The notes under the pieces were generated by a model. The model did not search any database. It was not told where the DNA came from and was given only the letters and a program-made list of their open reading frames with translations. A stretch of 64,000 nucleotides of DNA from Straminergon stramineum. Its lineage: Eukaryota; Streptophyta; Bryopsida; Hypnales; Calliergonaceae. Positions 34,679 through 46,175 of this stretch are shown in pieces (the stretch's first letter is position 1; each line of letters begins with the position of its first letter). Both the position numbers and the translations under genes were made by a program. The stretch is from NCBI GenBank assembly GCA_963920665.1, contig OY987269.1, positions 23,190,501-23,254,500 on the forward strand, in the 5' to 3' direction.

Positions 34679-35642
34679 CCCCTAAAGCCCAAGGCCTTTT
34701 GGGGTTCAAATACATCATTGCTTTGAAGTGCTATAGATATCACTAAATATCACTTAGGTATATAAATCTCAACCGTACAATCTTGTAGTGTACATATTGT
34801 AGATGACATGAATCAAATTTGGAGTCATTTGGCCATGTAGATTGCAAGATTATAATGTTTTAGTGTTGAAAATAGATGTTGAAACTTTTCTAGCAACACA
34901 TTTGAAAATGAAGTTCAATTTCTAAACCTACTCAAATGAAAAAACTTGAAACTACGTAGTGATTCAAAACCACCATACAAACACATTGGTGAAAGAAAAT
35001 ATCATTCAATTGACTCATTGTGCTTGCAAAATGGCTCTGAAATGTCAAAAAAATAGCAAGAAAAAAAGCATCCAAGGTTGAACCTCCTTCTACTGAAATG
35101 CTTCTCAATCACTCATAATTTTTTGGATTGACATGAAAATTTAGCCACACAAACTAGACTAGTAGGCACAACTTTCCCCCCAAAAGTTATTGAAAATGGA
35201 CACTATCTAGAGAAGAAACAAGCCACCAAAGTTCTCTTTAATCCAAAAATGTCAAGATTTTGATCTTCAAACTGCTCCCAAACATTCAAAACAACTTGGA
35301 TTGACATGAAAATTTCACCACAATAACTAGACTTCAAGGGAAACATAAACCAATAAATTTGATTAAAAAAAAGATTGTATGTAGGAGATACAAGCCCCCA
35401 AAGTTGCACCCATCAAATGCAATTTGGTGAACTCAAATTGAACCTTTGAACTTTGATTGGCTTACAAAAACTCATTACGTCTTGGATTGATCTGAAAATT
35501 TTACAACACAAACTAGAAGAGAGAAAGCAAAATTTCCAATAATTTTTTTATTGAATTTCGACATTGGATGCAAAAGTTACAACACTTTAAATTGGACTTC
35601 AACTATATGAGGACACTTTTGGTCATGTGGGATGATTAGGGG
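34679..35642. mobile_element. Family A TTAA element, 964 bp
   Basis: Starts CCCCTAAAGCCCAAGGCC after TTAA (34675-34678); ends with the complement of CCCCTAATCATCCCAC before TTAA (35643-35646). It is the closest relative of 28617-29543 along its full length. Confidence 0.85.
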
Positions 35643-35900
35643 TTAAAGATTGGACATTCAAATTTAGAATAACCTATGAACATAAAGTAATATGTCCCAA
35701 ACACATAGAATCTTGTTTTTTTCATTCATCTAATCGATACATATTGTATGCTTGTTTTCTATTATTTGCATAATTCAAATTTTCAAGAGGCATTTTTCTC
35801 AAATATTCTATATATGATAAATAATATCAATAAATCTCACCTCAAATATTATCTTTCTAGTTCAATAAATGATCTTCCAAATTGACTGAAATAAATAAAT

Positions 35901-35977
35901 CCCTAAAGGACTAGGACACATTTTAGGCAAAGATTGTCAAACTTTGAGTTTCAAAGCACTTTTCAAAGTGCAGTTTG

Positions 35978-36010
<33 letters not shown>

Positions 36011-37507
36011 TGATATTTTGGGGTTATTTTCAAGATCACCAATAGGCACTTAATTGTTGAGTGTGAAGTCATCATTTAGTGGGTATAGTAGTATACTATT
36101 AGTGTGACCATCTTCTTCAAACAACCTAGTAGGTACCTTTGAAATGGATAGTAAGTGGTTCTAAAATGGATTGCCAACAATGTGAGAGCATAATTAAGAT
36201 TTGTTAGGTATTGATTCATACTTTTTCCAAGGATGGAATAAGAGCCAGAGAGGGTCCATTTCAAAGCCAGGGTGTGTCTACTTAATTTTTCTAAATGAAA
36301 ATTGATTGCCCAATTGCCTTCTTGAAAATTTAAGAAAAATTTAGGGTCCATTCAAGTTTAGTAATGGTTGCATTTAGGAACCTTGTGTATTACTTTTTGA
36401 ATACTACAATGCTTGTTTTTGGTCAAGTCATATCTTTTTTCAAACTTTGTGTATGTGGTTTTTGCAAGGTCTATGATAAAAAATAGATGCCCACCACAAA
36501 ATTCTTTGGAATTTCATAAGTAATTCATAAATGCTCAAAAAATATGAAACCACTTGTTTTAGATTCCACATCAAATTTTCTTCAAGTGAAAAATAAGAGA
36601 TAATATTTTGGAGCATTTGGAAAGTATCAAAATGGCCCAACAACCCATACATGGATAGTTTATGAGCACACTACCTTAGTTAGTATAGGTGTAAGACCAT
36701 TTTTAGACCTCTATTCCACCTTCCATAGCTTCATCTCCTTCAATAAGATAATACTCAAAGAGATGCAAAAAAAAAGAACAAATAATGTTGATTGATCCCT
36801 TCAACCATTTCATTTGTCTTCTAATCGATGATTGCATGGATGGAGAGGAAATTAGTGCTCAAAGTTGTTTTGCTAGTCCTCAATAGCAATGAAAATACAA
36901 ATTTGACCAATCACCAACACCACAAAGCACAACAGAAAGATGATTTTGGGCCTAAAAATTAAGGCCAATAGAAAGATCATCATCAGATAGAGGGATTAAT
37001 AGATTACTATGAGGATGGTTGGAAAAAATTTCAAATTTTTTGCCTACACGGATTGAAAGATAATAGAATTTGAAGGTAGAAGTAAATGTTTTTTCCGCCC
37101 CCCCTTGATAGAGTCAACAAATTTGAATTCCTCCTAGAGTGAGATTTTTGCATTATTCATGAGATTTGTTTTTCTTGAAACACATGTACAATTTCCATTG
37201 ATTAGGTCATGGGATTTCTTTTACAATTTCATCCTATACTGTATTAGATACCTACCAAGTTTCAAAGGTAGTTGGAAGAGTAATTTTGCAAATTCTACAT
37301 GAAGCCACCTACCTCACCTTGAAAAATTTGGGCAAAATAACATTTGATCCAAGAACCTAATTAGAAAAAAAAAATCATATTACCAACAAGATGGTATGTG
37401 TTTATACCTTGTGTCAAAATTTCAAAAAGATCCTTCCTAAAGTAACTTTGTAGAAACCTACCCAAATTTTCAATTGGGCAGTCAATAACCACTAGGCCTT
37501 TTAGGGG
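35901..37507. mobile_element. Probable long family A copy, about 1.6 kb
   Basis: The right end is the complement of CCCCTAAAAGGCCTAG before TTAA (37508-37511). The best left partner is CCCTAAAGGACTAGGAC at 35901, which pairs well with it, but the base context there is AAAT rather than TTAA. It contains a (TA)n microsatellite (about 35981-36008) and no transposase frame that I can recognise; two minus-strand frames of 70-91 codons (36076-36652) show no known domain. Confidence 0.5.
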
Positions 37508-37511
37508 TTAA

Positions 37512-38335
37512 AAATCTAAACGATTGCTACAATTAGAACTTTCCATATTGAACTTAGTACCAAAAGTTCTCATGAAAATTAGAAACATTATGTCTAAAAT
37601 TAATTTTAAGAGTAATTTTTCATTTTTGGTTTCAGCTTTTTAAAAGTAAATATTGGTTAGTGTTAGATTCAGTTGTATGGTTATAATCAATGAATCATTT
37701 TTTACAACTTTTGTTCAAAAACCATCATCAAATTCTTCTTATTAATTTCATTTTATAATACAATAAATTCAAGCAAAAATATTGTAGTTTTCAAAAACAT
37801 ATGTTTTAAAATCATTGTTGAAATATTTTCCTAACAAGTACCATATTCAAAGTGGTATTTTAAAACACATATTCAAATTTTGGGAATTTGGGACTAGTCC
37901 TTAGTCCATGAGTGATTCATTTTCCTAAATTGCAAATTTAAAATGACAACCTTAGGCAAATTATAAAGCTACACTTCACAAAAAGTACTATTTCAAGCAA
38001 AAATGGAAAAATAACCAAAATATATCAGTAAATTACCTAGTAATAATCTATAAATTTAAATTATTGGCCTAATTTGAATCAATTTTGTCTTCAAACACTT
38101 TCTTAGAGTGTATATCTAATTTATTTGTTATATACCAAAGAAAGTGGATGTGTGCAGGGATCCATGGATGCCCCATTTCACTTGGAATCCTTAGTTCACA
38201 TTCTCAATTCTCATGAAAAATCAATAGAAGAAATTCAAGAATGAAAAGATGAAAAAATGAAAAGGTTCATCAAATAAATTCCATTGCTTTGATGGGGGCA
38301 ATGGCCTTTGTCTATCTCTAGTCAATGAATAATAA
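37512..38335. other. AT-rich spacer
   Basis: No feature recognised. Confidence 0.5.
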
Positions 38336-38795
38336 GGTAAAACAACCCATTATGGACCAAATGGGGAGTTTGCCCTATGGTCATTTTTGAAATTTTTTAC
38401 TTTTTTTTTTTAAAGAAAGTCAAGTGATAGAAATGGTGAGAGCATTTGAAACTATATTTTTTCGACAAAGTGTAAATTTGTTATGAATTTTTGAAGCATT
38501 CAACCCATCACATCCTGTAGTCTACCCCAAAACCAACAAAAACTGATCCATAACACTCGTCTTACTCACCTATTGCAGTCACAATATTTTCTAATACAGA
38601 AGACGTGAAAAAGGCACTTCCTACAATGAACTAACACTAAAAAATTGAAAGTTCCTATTGCAATCCTTAATTACTCCATTCTAGTTAGTTAAGACATTGA
38701 ATGTGGCCCAAATCTCAATAACTAAAAGAAAATTGTAATGGGGTCATTCTTAGGAGTCTGCAATGAGTAAAAGGTCCATAATGGGCTGTTTTACC
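38336..38795. mobile_element. MITE-like element with about 23-base inverted ends, 460 bp
   Basis: The left end GGTAAAACAACCCATTATGG then ACC; the right end is the complement of GGTAAAACAGCCCATTATGG then ACC, a single mismatch. Flanks are TAA on the left and TTA on the right. I cannot name the superfamily. No coding capacity. Confidence 0.7.
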
Positions 38796-39281
38796 TTAAA
38801 CAAAGTCATGGTAGTAAGGTAGACCAAAAATTGCCCCAATCCAATTGTAACCTCTAGATCTTGTTCTAGTTGACTAAAAGCATTTCATTTTGCCAATAGT
38901 GTATTGAAATTGACCATGTGGAAGGTTGACTTCTATATTTAAGCCCAAAGGTGAGTAGGTGGATGGACAAAAAAGTCTTTTTGGAATTATCCTCAATTCA
39001 TGTTAGCTTTGACATAAATTGATTACAAAAAAAAGTATTGAATGTTTCAAGAAATTATGAATTATGGTTGTTTGTAAGTACAAAAATGACCTTATCAAAG
39101 TGCACGAAAGAATGTTCAAATGGATGAAAACTTCTTCAAATTGATGAAGAATTGTAAAAGTATTCAAATGAAGGAAAGATTTGAAATTCAAAAATAAATA
39201 AATTGGGATGTTGAAATCTATTGTGAATAAAAAATAATTCATTTTGTCAACACGTGGTGAAAGCAACTACAAAAAAATAGA

Positions 39282-39572
39282 ACTAAGGTAACTATACTAA
39301 AAGTAACCCCTTTCTAAAACCGACTTCTATAGATTCTTGCCTAAAATGTACTCCCATTATTCATGTGAGTCTAGGGTTTGTTTTAGAAACACCTATTGCC
39401 ACCACTTTGAAAATTCATACTTTTTTTTATATGGTGTCCAACAAATGCATTCTAAAAGAATCTAAAATTCTCTTTTGACTACTAACTGGACCCCATAAAA
39501 TTTCAATACAAAAATGTGAAGGACATCACTTGAGTTGTTTATTTGGTTGCATTTAGGTGTAGTTACCTTAAC
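39282..39572. mobile_element. Possible MITE, about 290 bp
   Basis: Inverted ends on CTAAGGTAACTATAC at the left and the complement of TTAAGGTAACTACAC at the right. Short termini and no clear target duplication, so tentative. Confidence 0.4.
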
Positions 39573-39971
39573 CACTTAAGGATCAGGGGGTAATCTAAAT
39601 TTCCAAAGTTGTATAGATGTATTATAAAATGCAATTGGAAAGAATACCTTACAACTTGAGTACTTAATTGACAATTGACATTTAGAAAGCCTAAACTTTT
39701 TAATCATAGCTACATCTTGGTAGAGAAGTTGTATGCTCTCTTATGAAAGTGATCACACGTGACAATTCATGGATTTGAATTATAGATAAGTTATTAACAA
39801 TCTTTGAGTGAAAGTTGTTCAAATGGATTTGAAATTTGATAAATATGGACTAGACAGATTTCATTTCATTTTTACATCAATTTTTAAAAATTTTGCTTTC
39901 ATTTCTAGTTTTAGTTTTAGTTTTTTTTCTCATATATTATTATTTTTATTTTCTACAAATGCTTTCAAGAC

Positions 39972-40217
39972 ATTAGAGGAGTTTTGGAGGGTTGTGTGTT
40001 CCCCTGGGTTCCCAGACTTTAGGATTTGCCTCATAGCAACTGCCTAATGTGGCACAACGACTACCATGTCACTTTTTTTTTTGACTTTTTTTTCAACTTT
40101 CTTTTACATTTTAAAATTTAAAAAATAAAAAATAAAAAAATCTAACAATGGCCATTCCCGGATTGTTGGGGGAACATGCCCGAAACAGCCCTCTAGAACC
40201 CCCAAAACTCCTCTAAT
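39972..40217. mobile_element. MITE-like element, 246 bp, 3-base target duplication
   Basis: Starts ATTAGAGGAGTTTTGGAGGG and ends with the complement of ATTAGAGGAGTTTTGGGGG. Flanked by GAC on both sides (39969-39971, 40218-40220). The interior has GC-rich patches such as GGGTTCCCAGAC. Superfamily not assigned. Confidence 0.7.
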
Positions 40218-40574
40218 GACATAACATTTAGTAGCCTTCATGCTTATTCTAGCTTTCTTTTATGCACTTTGTTGGCATCACATTCAAAACCTTTACTTGT
40301 CCATGTAACTATTGATGAAGTATTGTGGTATGTGGAATATTCCACACCATTTGTAGTAGAACCAAGGTAGTGACAATGCATGCTACTCAATATTATGAAA
40401 TAATTCTATCTTAAATACTTGTTTTTTCAAAAATCAAATGATTATTTTTTAACTTTAGAATGGGAGAACTCAAGTCTATTTATTCCAAATATGAAAAACT
40501 TCAAATTGAGTAAGAGAATAGTTTTCCCCCATTATATGAGAGCACTTCCAAGGTTTAACTCCTCCTGGAGGCCA

Positions 40575-40830
40575 CTAAATCCATCCCAAGAAGTACGTCC
40601 AATAGGGTGGATTTACCCCTAGGGAAAACACAAGAACTTTGCATTTGCTATGCATGATTATTTTTGCAAATTCTAAATTCATATTTACAATCAAAGACCC
40701 AAAATCACAAAGACGAGTTTTAGAACATACCCAAGACACGGCGCAAAATAGGGGGATTTTTTAAACTTTTACCCTTGAAGAACATAAAATTTACCCGGCT
40801 GGTTTCACTTCCTTCTTGGGATGGATTTAG
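40575..40830. mobile_element. MITE-like element C, copy 1, 256 bp core
   Basis: A perfect 19-base inverted repeat, CTAAATCCATCCCAAGAAG, bounds it; the true ends may lie a little further out (TTTAACTCCTCC near 40555). Its interior matches the reverse complement of 41805-42048, for instance GCAAATTCTAAATTCATATT. Confidence 0.7.
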
Positions 40831-40877
40831 AATCCTAGCCCCCTCTGTCCATCCCCAATTATGTGGTAGGATGTTAA

Positions 40878-41800
40878 CCCCTAACGCCCAAATTGCATTT
40901 TTTGGCAACATAGCGATTTTTGGGCAGCTCACTACGAATGGAGTTTTTCTTCTTTTTCTTTGAAATTTTCACACAACATGTGCCCGAGGAGTAGCTTTAA
41001 GGCCCAACAATTTTCATAACTTTTGATGACATGGTTAAAAAGTTATTGCATGATATATAATTTTCATTGATCTTTGGGCAGTCCAAAAAATTCTTAAAAA
41101 AACACTTTTTTTAGAAATAAAAATTTGAATTTTTTTTCTAGATTCATATGTACATGGAAAGCTTTGGATCATTCCATTTTGATTCATGAGATGAAAGTTA
41201 TGAGGAGTTTTAGTTTGCTGGCAGCTTTAGATTCTCTACTCTAAAATAAACTTTGAAGTCTTTTATTTAACTCAATTTTCAATATCTTTTGAAAAAAATA
41301 AAATCATAGTATGTAGATTGTTTATTACAACATTACCACAATCAGGATTGGCATTTTCAATTCCATAACAAAATTCTTCACAATTTAGTATTTTGAATCA
41401 TGCTCTACTTCTTAGTACTTCTTTGTTTTTTTGTATATGTTGTACAATTTCAAATGATCTAAATTTTTTCAAGCATGTAGCCAACTTGCTGTGAAGAACA
41501 AATCCAAAGAGTAACCATCATTTGGGAATTTTTTTCATACAAATGTGGCCTTATGAAGTGCAGCTGCCCGTTTTTTCACAGGGTCAAAAAATGGATTTTT
41601 GCAAATTCAAATGATACTATCTTACAATCTACGCAGTGGAAATTTCTGAAATTTTTTCCACATCTTCACAAATCAATGTAGTACAAGTTCTTACGGTTAC
41701 ATGTGTTCAAAAATGTTTTTTTCCTAAAATTTGATACTTGTACTAGAAATGATAGTTTTGGAGCGTTTTTGGTGAAAACATAGTCAAATACATTTAGGGG
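40878..41800. mobile_element. Family A TTAA element, 923 bp
   Basis: Starts CCCCTAACGCCCAAATTG after TTAA (40874-40877); ends with the complement of CCCCTAAATGTATTTGAC before TTAA (41801-41804). Full-length relative of 58272-59209 and, inverted, of 30737-31650. It lies between two copies of element C in opposite orientation. Confidence 0.85.
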
Positions 41801-41804
41801 TTAA

Positions 41805-42048
41805 ATCCTCCATTTGAACTCGGCCTTGTAGGATAATTTGTGGATTATTCGGGGATAAAAGCAAAAAATACCCCCTATTTTGAGTTGTGTCTAGGGTATG
41901 TTCTAAACCTCTCCAAACTAATTTGGGGTCTCTAATTGCAAATATGAATTCAGAATTTGCCAAAAAAATAATGTACAAAAAAAAAAAAATTCTTGCATTT
42001 TCCCCAAGGTAAATCTGCCCCTGTGGGACCCAGTTCGAATGGAGGATT
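41805..42048. mobile_element. MITE-like element C, copy 2, ends on TTAA
   Basis: Inverted ends: ATCCTCCATTTGAACTCGG at the left and the complement of ATCCTCCATTCGAACTGGG at the right, with TTAA on the left (41801-41804, shared with the family A copy) and TTAA on the right within ATTTAACG (42048-42051). An A-rich run lies at 41975-41989. The shared TTAA shows that one element landed at the other's edge. Confidence 0.65.
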
Positions 42049-42052
42049 TAAC

Positions 42053-42800
42053 GTCGTCCGGGGGCACATTGCACATGTGCCCCCCGCCATTGCAAGGAAG
42101 TCCATGCATACATTGATATTATTAGTAGTTACGGTTGGCACTCCGAAAATTATATTATCCGTATTATATTACTTTATCATTGGACTGAGAAAGCGGCACT
42201 CAGCAGGACAGGCATATTCGTCCTCAATGTATTATACAGTACAAACTCCAAAAGCCCCACTATGATACTACTAATTCAATACTCACTTCACTTCAGTTCA
42301 CTCAGGACAAGGTCAACCCGGTCCATGATAAACTTTAATAATAGGTAAAATTAGTAAGACGGATATATCAAAAAGAAAAAGGAGGTGAACTGAAGAAATC
42401 ACCACCCTAGGGCCAAAATTCTAGCCAGTAGTCATGAAGGATACCCCACTGAATCAGTTTTTTTTGTTTTTTTTTCATTTATTTAAGGCAGTGCAGAAAG
42501 CTATCTTCATTGTAGTGACGAATTAATTTACATCCACAAAATGGATGAAACCTGGATATATGGATGAACATTTATTTATTCATCCAAAAGTGGGTACATT
42601 CATCTAGAGGAGAGTGATACCATTGCAAGGTTTGGTAGCATAGTGCAATTTCATCCACTGGAAAAGGGCGAATATCTTATCAAATATTCCATACCAAAAG
42701 AAATGAAATTTGCTCCAAAAATTTGCTCCAAAAAAGAACCCTAAAGAGAATTTTGTAAAATGAATTAATCCCAGAAATTGACAGTAGACCCCTGGAATAC
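42053..42800. other. Intergenic stretch upstream of the DUF4408-DUF761 gene
   Basis: AT-rich to mixed; no gene supported. The short frames at 41993-42265 and 42604-42825 show no domain. Confidence 0.5.
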
Positions 42801-44078
42801 AATCAACTTTAATATTGCTCAGCAATTGCCATTGGACTCACTTCACTCTTACTACCGGTACCGAACTAGTAATTTTCAAATTTTCAAAGTGCTCAAGTGA
42901 CGGCCACGTTTCGAACTGCCAAACAAACGGTCGACGGACTGATGGACGAAAACCCCTCCATCCGTCCGTCCGTTCGCCTCGGTCGGAGGGTCTCTGTCCT
43001 TGGAACTTGAAATCACCCGGCGATTTGTCGGGCGCGCCTCCCCCTTGAGGTCGATCTCCCGCCCGGGGAAAGGCCCGCCTACCCGTCGTCTCCTCCATCT
43101 CTGTCACCACAGCCATCGTTGCAGAGCCTCCACCAGTCGTCGCCATAGCCAGCGAGTGATCCAGCGTGGCTGTCTTTGTTTTTACCACCTCCCCGTCTAC
43201 AGGCTTTTTGAGCCTCCTCCACCTCGTCGCCGTCATCATCATCACCCTGTCCGTCCGACTTGGAAAGATTGATCAATTCTCCTCAATCAGTCAGCTCTCC
43301 ACTTTGCAGAAGACAGGAGAAGATTCACACATTTTCTAACTTATTAGGCAGGGCAACCACCCTTCTTCCTGATCGTGCCATCATTGCTCGAAAGGCGGCC
43401 TGTTGTCGCCTCTGGCTCGTGAGTGCTGCTGGGATCATGTGCAGCTGGGGTAGGAGCACAGGAGCTTCTACATTCCGCCAGTGCGGGATCCTGGCTGCAT
43501 AGGTGGAAGCTTGAGCAGTTGTGGCAGGGCGTCGGTGTCGGTAGTGGTAAATTGCCGTGGCGACTGTAGTGTGTGCGTGCGAGAGCGATGGGATAGGTTT
43601 GCGGTGGGGGACAACTCAACTGTGTATGTGTGTGTGTTTGTCCCTGTCTGTAATTTGCTTCCGAGGCTTCGATGGAGGTAACTGGAAGGTGAGGGAGATC
43701 CGTTTGGACGTTTACGGCGTGTAAGGTTATGGGCGAGGGCGGGCGGTGGTTTCCTCCTCGACATCTGGTTGATCCCGAGGTTTTGGTGTCGTGAGTTGGC
43801 CACGGATTGTGCGCAGGTCAGTTTCTCTCCTTGTTGATCTGCGCGTAGCTCTTTTCGTTTTTGTTTTTTGAATCAAGGTTGGGAGTTCTGTTTTTTGAGT
43901 GGGAGCCTGTGGATCGCTGGGTTTTGGACGGCCCTTTTGCAGAGTATGCATTGGCTTCCTGCAGTAGTTTTGATTATCGTGTAAGGAAGTAGCTGGGTTC
44001 TGAAGTGGTCCTACTATTTTGGGATCTTTCCAATCAATCTATTCGTTCCCTTGTGGTGTAGGATCGGCAGGAGCCTCT
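42801..44078 (+). promoter_or_regulatory. GC-rich promoter and 5' leader of the DUF4408-DUF761 gene
   Basis: Base composition changes sharply at about 42900. It contains CCGT-type microrepeats (about 42958-42976) and a GT-rich run (43620-43640). A leader intron is likely: donor CAG-GTCAGT after 43816, acceptor TGTAG at 44061 or GGCAG at 44070, just upstream of the start codon. Exact transcription start is not visible. Short open frames on both strands here are composition-driven and I do not call them genes. Confidence 0.5.
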
Positions 44079-46175
44079 ATGGCGTTTGGGGTCTCGCCGG
44101 CGAAGGTGTCCCACGAGGTTTTGTCAGCGTTTGGGAAAGGCTTGCAAGGGTTGAAGGTGGAGGCCATGGCGACCAGGCCCCAGAAGAGTTTGCCGGGTCG
44201 GGCCCTGGCGGAGAGCGTCCTGCTGGGCGTGTTCACCCTCACTCTAGCGGCCCTTCCCGTGGTAGTGACGCGCGTCCCTGCGCCAGAGTCGCTCCTCCCC
44301 GTGCTGGAGCTTCTGCAAGACTGGTGCACGCCGTCCATCTGCTTCGTGGTGCTCATCGTTGGGGTGCTGGTGGCCACCTCTGGGGTGTGGGGCTCTGACG
44401 CCGGGAGCGTGACGACGCCGGAGCAGAACCACAAGACGTTCACGGAGGCGGCAGCAGGGTATCTCACGACCCCGGGGCCTGTGTCGGCCACCCAAATGGA
44501 CCCCTTGCACATGCCGGACATCTTCTTCTCCGCCAAGGAGGCTGCGGCAGCCCGCGCGCAGTCGCAGTCGGCCGCGGCCGCGTTCCTCGTGGGGCGTGTC
44601 GCGGCGCAGCCGACGTCCATCCTGGTGCCCGTCTACTACCCTGCTTTGGGTCCTCCGCCAGAATCCAAGGAGATGGAAGCCCTCGGATCCAGGCATTTTG
44701 AATTGAATGGTGGGGAGAGGTTCGTCATGGAGGATAGGTTTGTCGGTGACAGATTTGGGTCCCGAGTCGAGGACAGATTTGGGTCTCCGCGGCTGGAGGA
44801 AAGATTCTCGCCCGAGAGGTTCCTAGCGTCCAAAGGCGAGGACAGATTTGGGCCTAGCCGGGTGGAAGAGAGATTCTCGCCCGAGAGGTTTGTGAATCCC
44901 CAAGCGGAAGAAATGTATGTACCCCAAATGCAGGAAATGTACCCGGAAGTGGAAGAGCGGTATGTGCCCTCCCAAGGGCTGGAAAGGTATCCCGAAGCGG
45001 AAGAGCGGTATGCGTCCCCCCAAGGGCAGGAAAGGTATCCCGAAGCGGAAGAGCGGTATGTGCTCCCCCAAGGGCAGGAAAGGTATCCCGAAGCGGAAGA
45101 GCGGTATGTGCCCCCCCAAGGGCAGGAAATGTATCCCGACGCGGAAGAGCGGTATGTGCCTCAAGTGCAGGAAATCTACCCCGAATTGGAAGAAGAAGTG
45201 TATGAAGAGCAGGACAGCAGATTTGAGACCGAAGAGGATATGTACGAGCACGAGGACAACAGCTCCGGCTATGTCGAAAGTCGCCGATACGATCTACCGC
45301 ATGTCGAAAGCCCAATTCGGCATGGTCATGACCATGACGAAACTCGATCATTGGAATCGGAAGACGAAGCTCGATACGAGCCAGTCTCGGACCTGATTCC
45401 TCCTGCCGACGAAGAAGAATTCGAACATGAATACGTCGAATCCGAGTCCGAGGAAGTGGAGCTCCAAGTCCAACAACTGAGACCAGATGTCGACCACGAC
45501 CCACACGAGAGCAGCAGCTGCGAGGATGATGAGACTGAGCCATCACCCCCCCCTGCACCCCAACTGCCTCCCTCTCCCTCTCCCTCTCTCTCTCCCTCTC
45601 CTTCTCAGAGATCCACTTCCAGCACCATTGCAACAGGAAAGCCTCCTCCAGTGCCCACACCAGTGATTGTGCAAAAAACTACACCTCCTGGACCAGCCAC
45701 CTTGGATTCTCCTCAGGATCCTATAACGACGCGTCCTTCTGTTCTGTCCCCGCGGACTCCGCCGAGGCATGCGAGTGGGAGGCGTCCATTGGCCAGCTCC
45801 TCGTCTAGAAGCTACGCGGAGTTCGTGCGAAGAACTTCCACTTTTGCACCACGGACTTCCAAGGAGCCTCCTCAGCCAGTTGGTACCACTCCGAAGACAT
45901 CTTCAGAACCTGTGAAGCCTGTGGAGCTTCCCAAAGGAGTGAGGACGAACTCCACATTAGCTGCTTCGACCTTGACGAAGCAGGCGTCGATGCCTGCACG
46001 GCGGCCCCGTGAAGTGATGGTGGTGGATGATGACAAGCTGGAGGCGGCTTTGGAAACGCAGGGTCTGGGGGAAGAGGACGGTGTGGATCAGCGTGTAGAA
46101 GCGTTTCTGAAGAATTTCAGGGAGCAGATGAGATTGCAGAGACAGGAGTCGTTGCAGCGGCACCGCCGGGCTTGA
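44079..46175 (+). CDS. DUF4408 and DUF761 domain membrane protein
   Basis: Plant-specific protein of unknown biochemical role; relatives include the PAMP-induced A70 type and cotton-fibre-expressed proteins. The first in-frame ATG (context CTCTATGG) gives 698 residues. Two predicted membrane segments lie at about 44-65 and 85-104 in the DUF4408-like N-terminus, separated by a short loop with LLQDWCTPS. Residues about 210-380 are an acidic, tyrosine-rich repeat region. A stretch rich in acidic residues, then Pro/Ser low complexity (PSPSPSLSPSPS), follows. The C-terminus, DQRVEAFLKNFREQMRLQRQES, is a typical DUF761 ending. The repeat region makes the protein longer than most family members I know. 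The coding sequence is strongly GC-rich, so long frames appear on the opposite strand; these are shadows. An intron inside the coding region is not needed. Confidence 0.85.
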   Translation: MAFGVSPAKVSHEVLSAFGKGLQGLKVEAMATRPQKSLPGRALAESVLLGVFTLTLAALPVVVTRVPAPESLLPVLELLQDWCTPSICFVVLIVGVLVATSGVWGSDAGSVTTPEQNHKTFTEAAAGYLTTPGPVSATQMDPLHMPDIFFSAKEAAAARAQSQSAAAAFLVGRVAAQPTSILVPVYYPALGPPPESKEMEALGSRHFELNGGERFVMEDRFVGDRFGSRVEDRFGSPRLEERFSPERFLASKGEDRFGPSRVEERFSPERFVNPQAEEMYVPQMQEMYPEVEERYVPSQGLERYPEAEERYASPQGQERYPEAEERYVLPQGQERYPEAEERYVPPQGQEMYPDAEERYVPQVQEIYPELEEEVYEEQDSRFETEEDMYEHEDNSSGYVESRRYDLPHVESPIRHGHDHDETRSLESEDEARYEPVSDLIPPADEEEFEHEYVESESEEVELQVQQLRPDVDHDPHESSSCEDDETEPSPPPAPQLPPSPSPSLSPSPSQRSTSSTIATGKPPPVPTPVIVQKTTPPGPATLDSPQDPITTRPSVLSPRTPPRHASGRRPLASSSSRSYAEFVRRTSTFAPRTSKEPPQPVGTTPKTSSEPVKPVELPKGVRTNSTLAASTLTKQASMPARRPREVMVVDDDKLEAALETQGLGEEDGVDQRVEAFLKNFREQMRLQRQESLQRHRRA
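44931..45212 (+). repeat. 48-bp coding minisatellite in the DUF4408-DUF761 gene
   Basis: Four full 16-codon units (44931-44978, 44979-45026, 45027-45074, 45075-45122), then a 15-codon unit and a decayed one. The consensus is QERYPEAEERYVPPQG. Neighbouring units are nearly identical at DNA level, so expansion is recent. Upstream (44705-44900) a related but different repeat, built on EDRFG and EERFSPERF, is present. Confidence 0.9.

Noticed and set aside
44854..45660. 268-codon open frame on the minus strand
   Set aside because: It is the complement of the repeat-rich, GC-rich DUF4408-DUF761 coding exon; lack of stops follows from composition and the 48-bp repeat, and no domain is seen.
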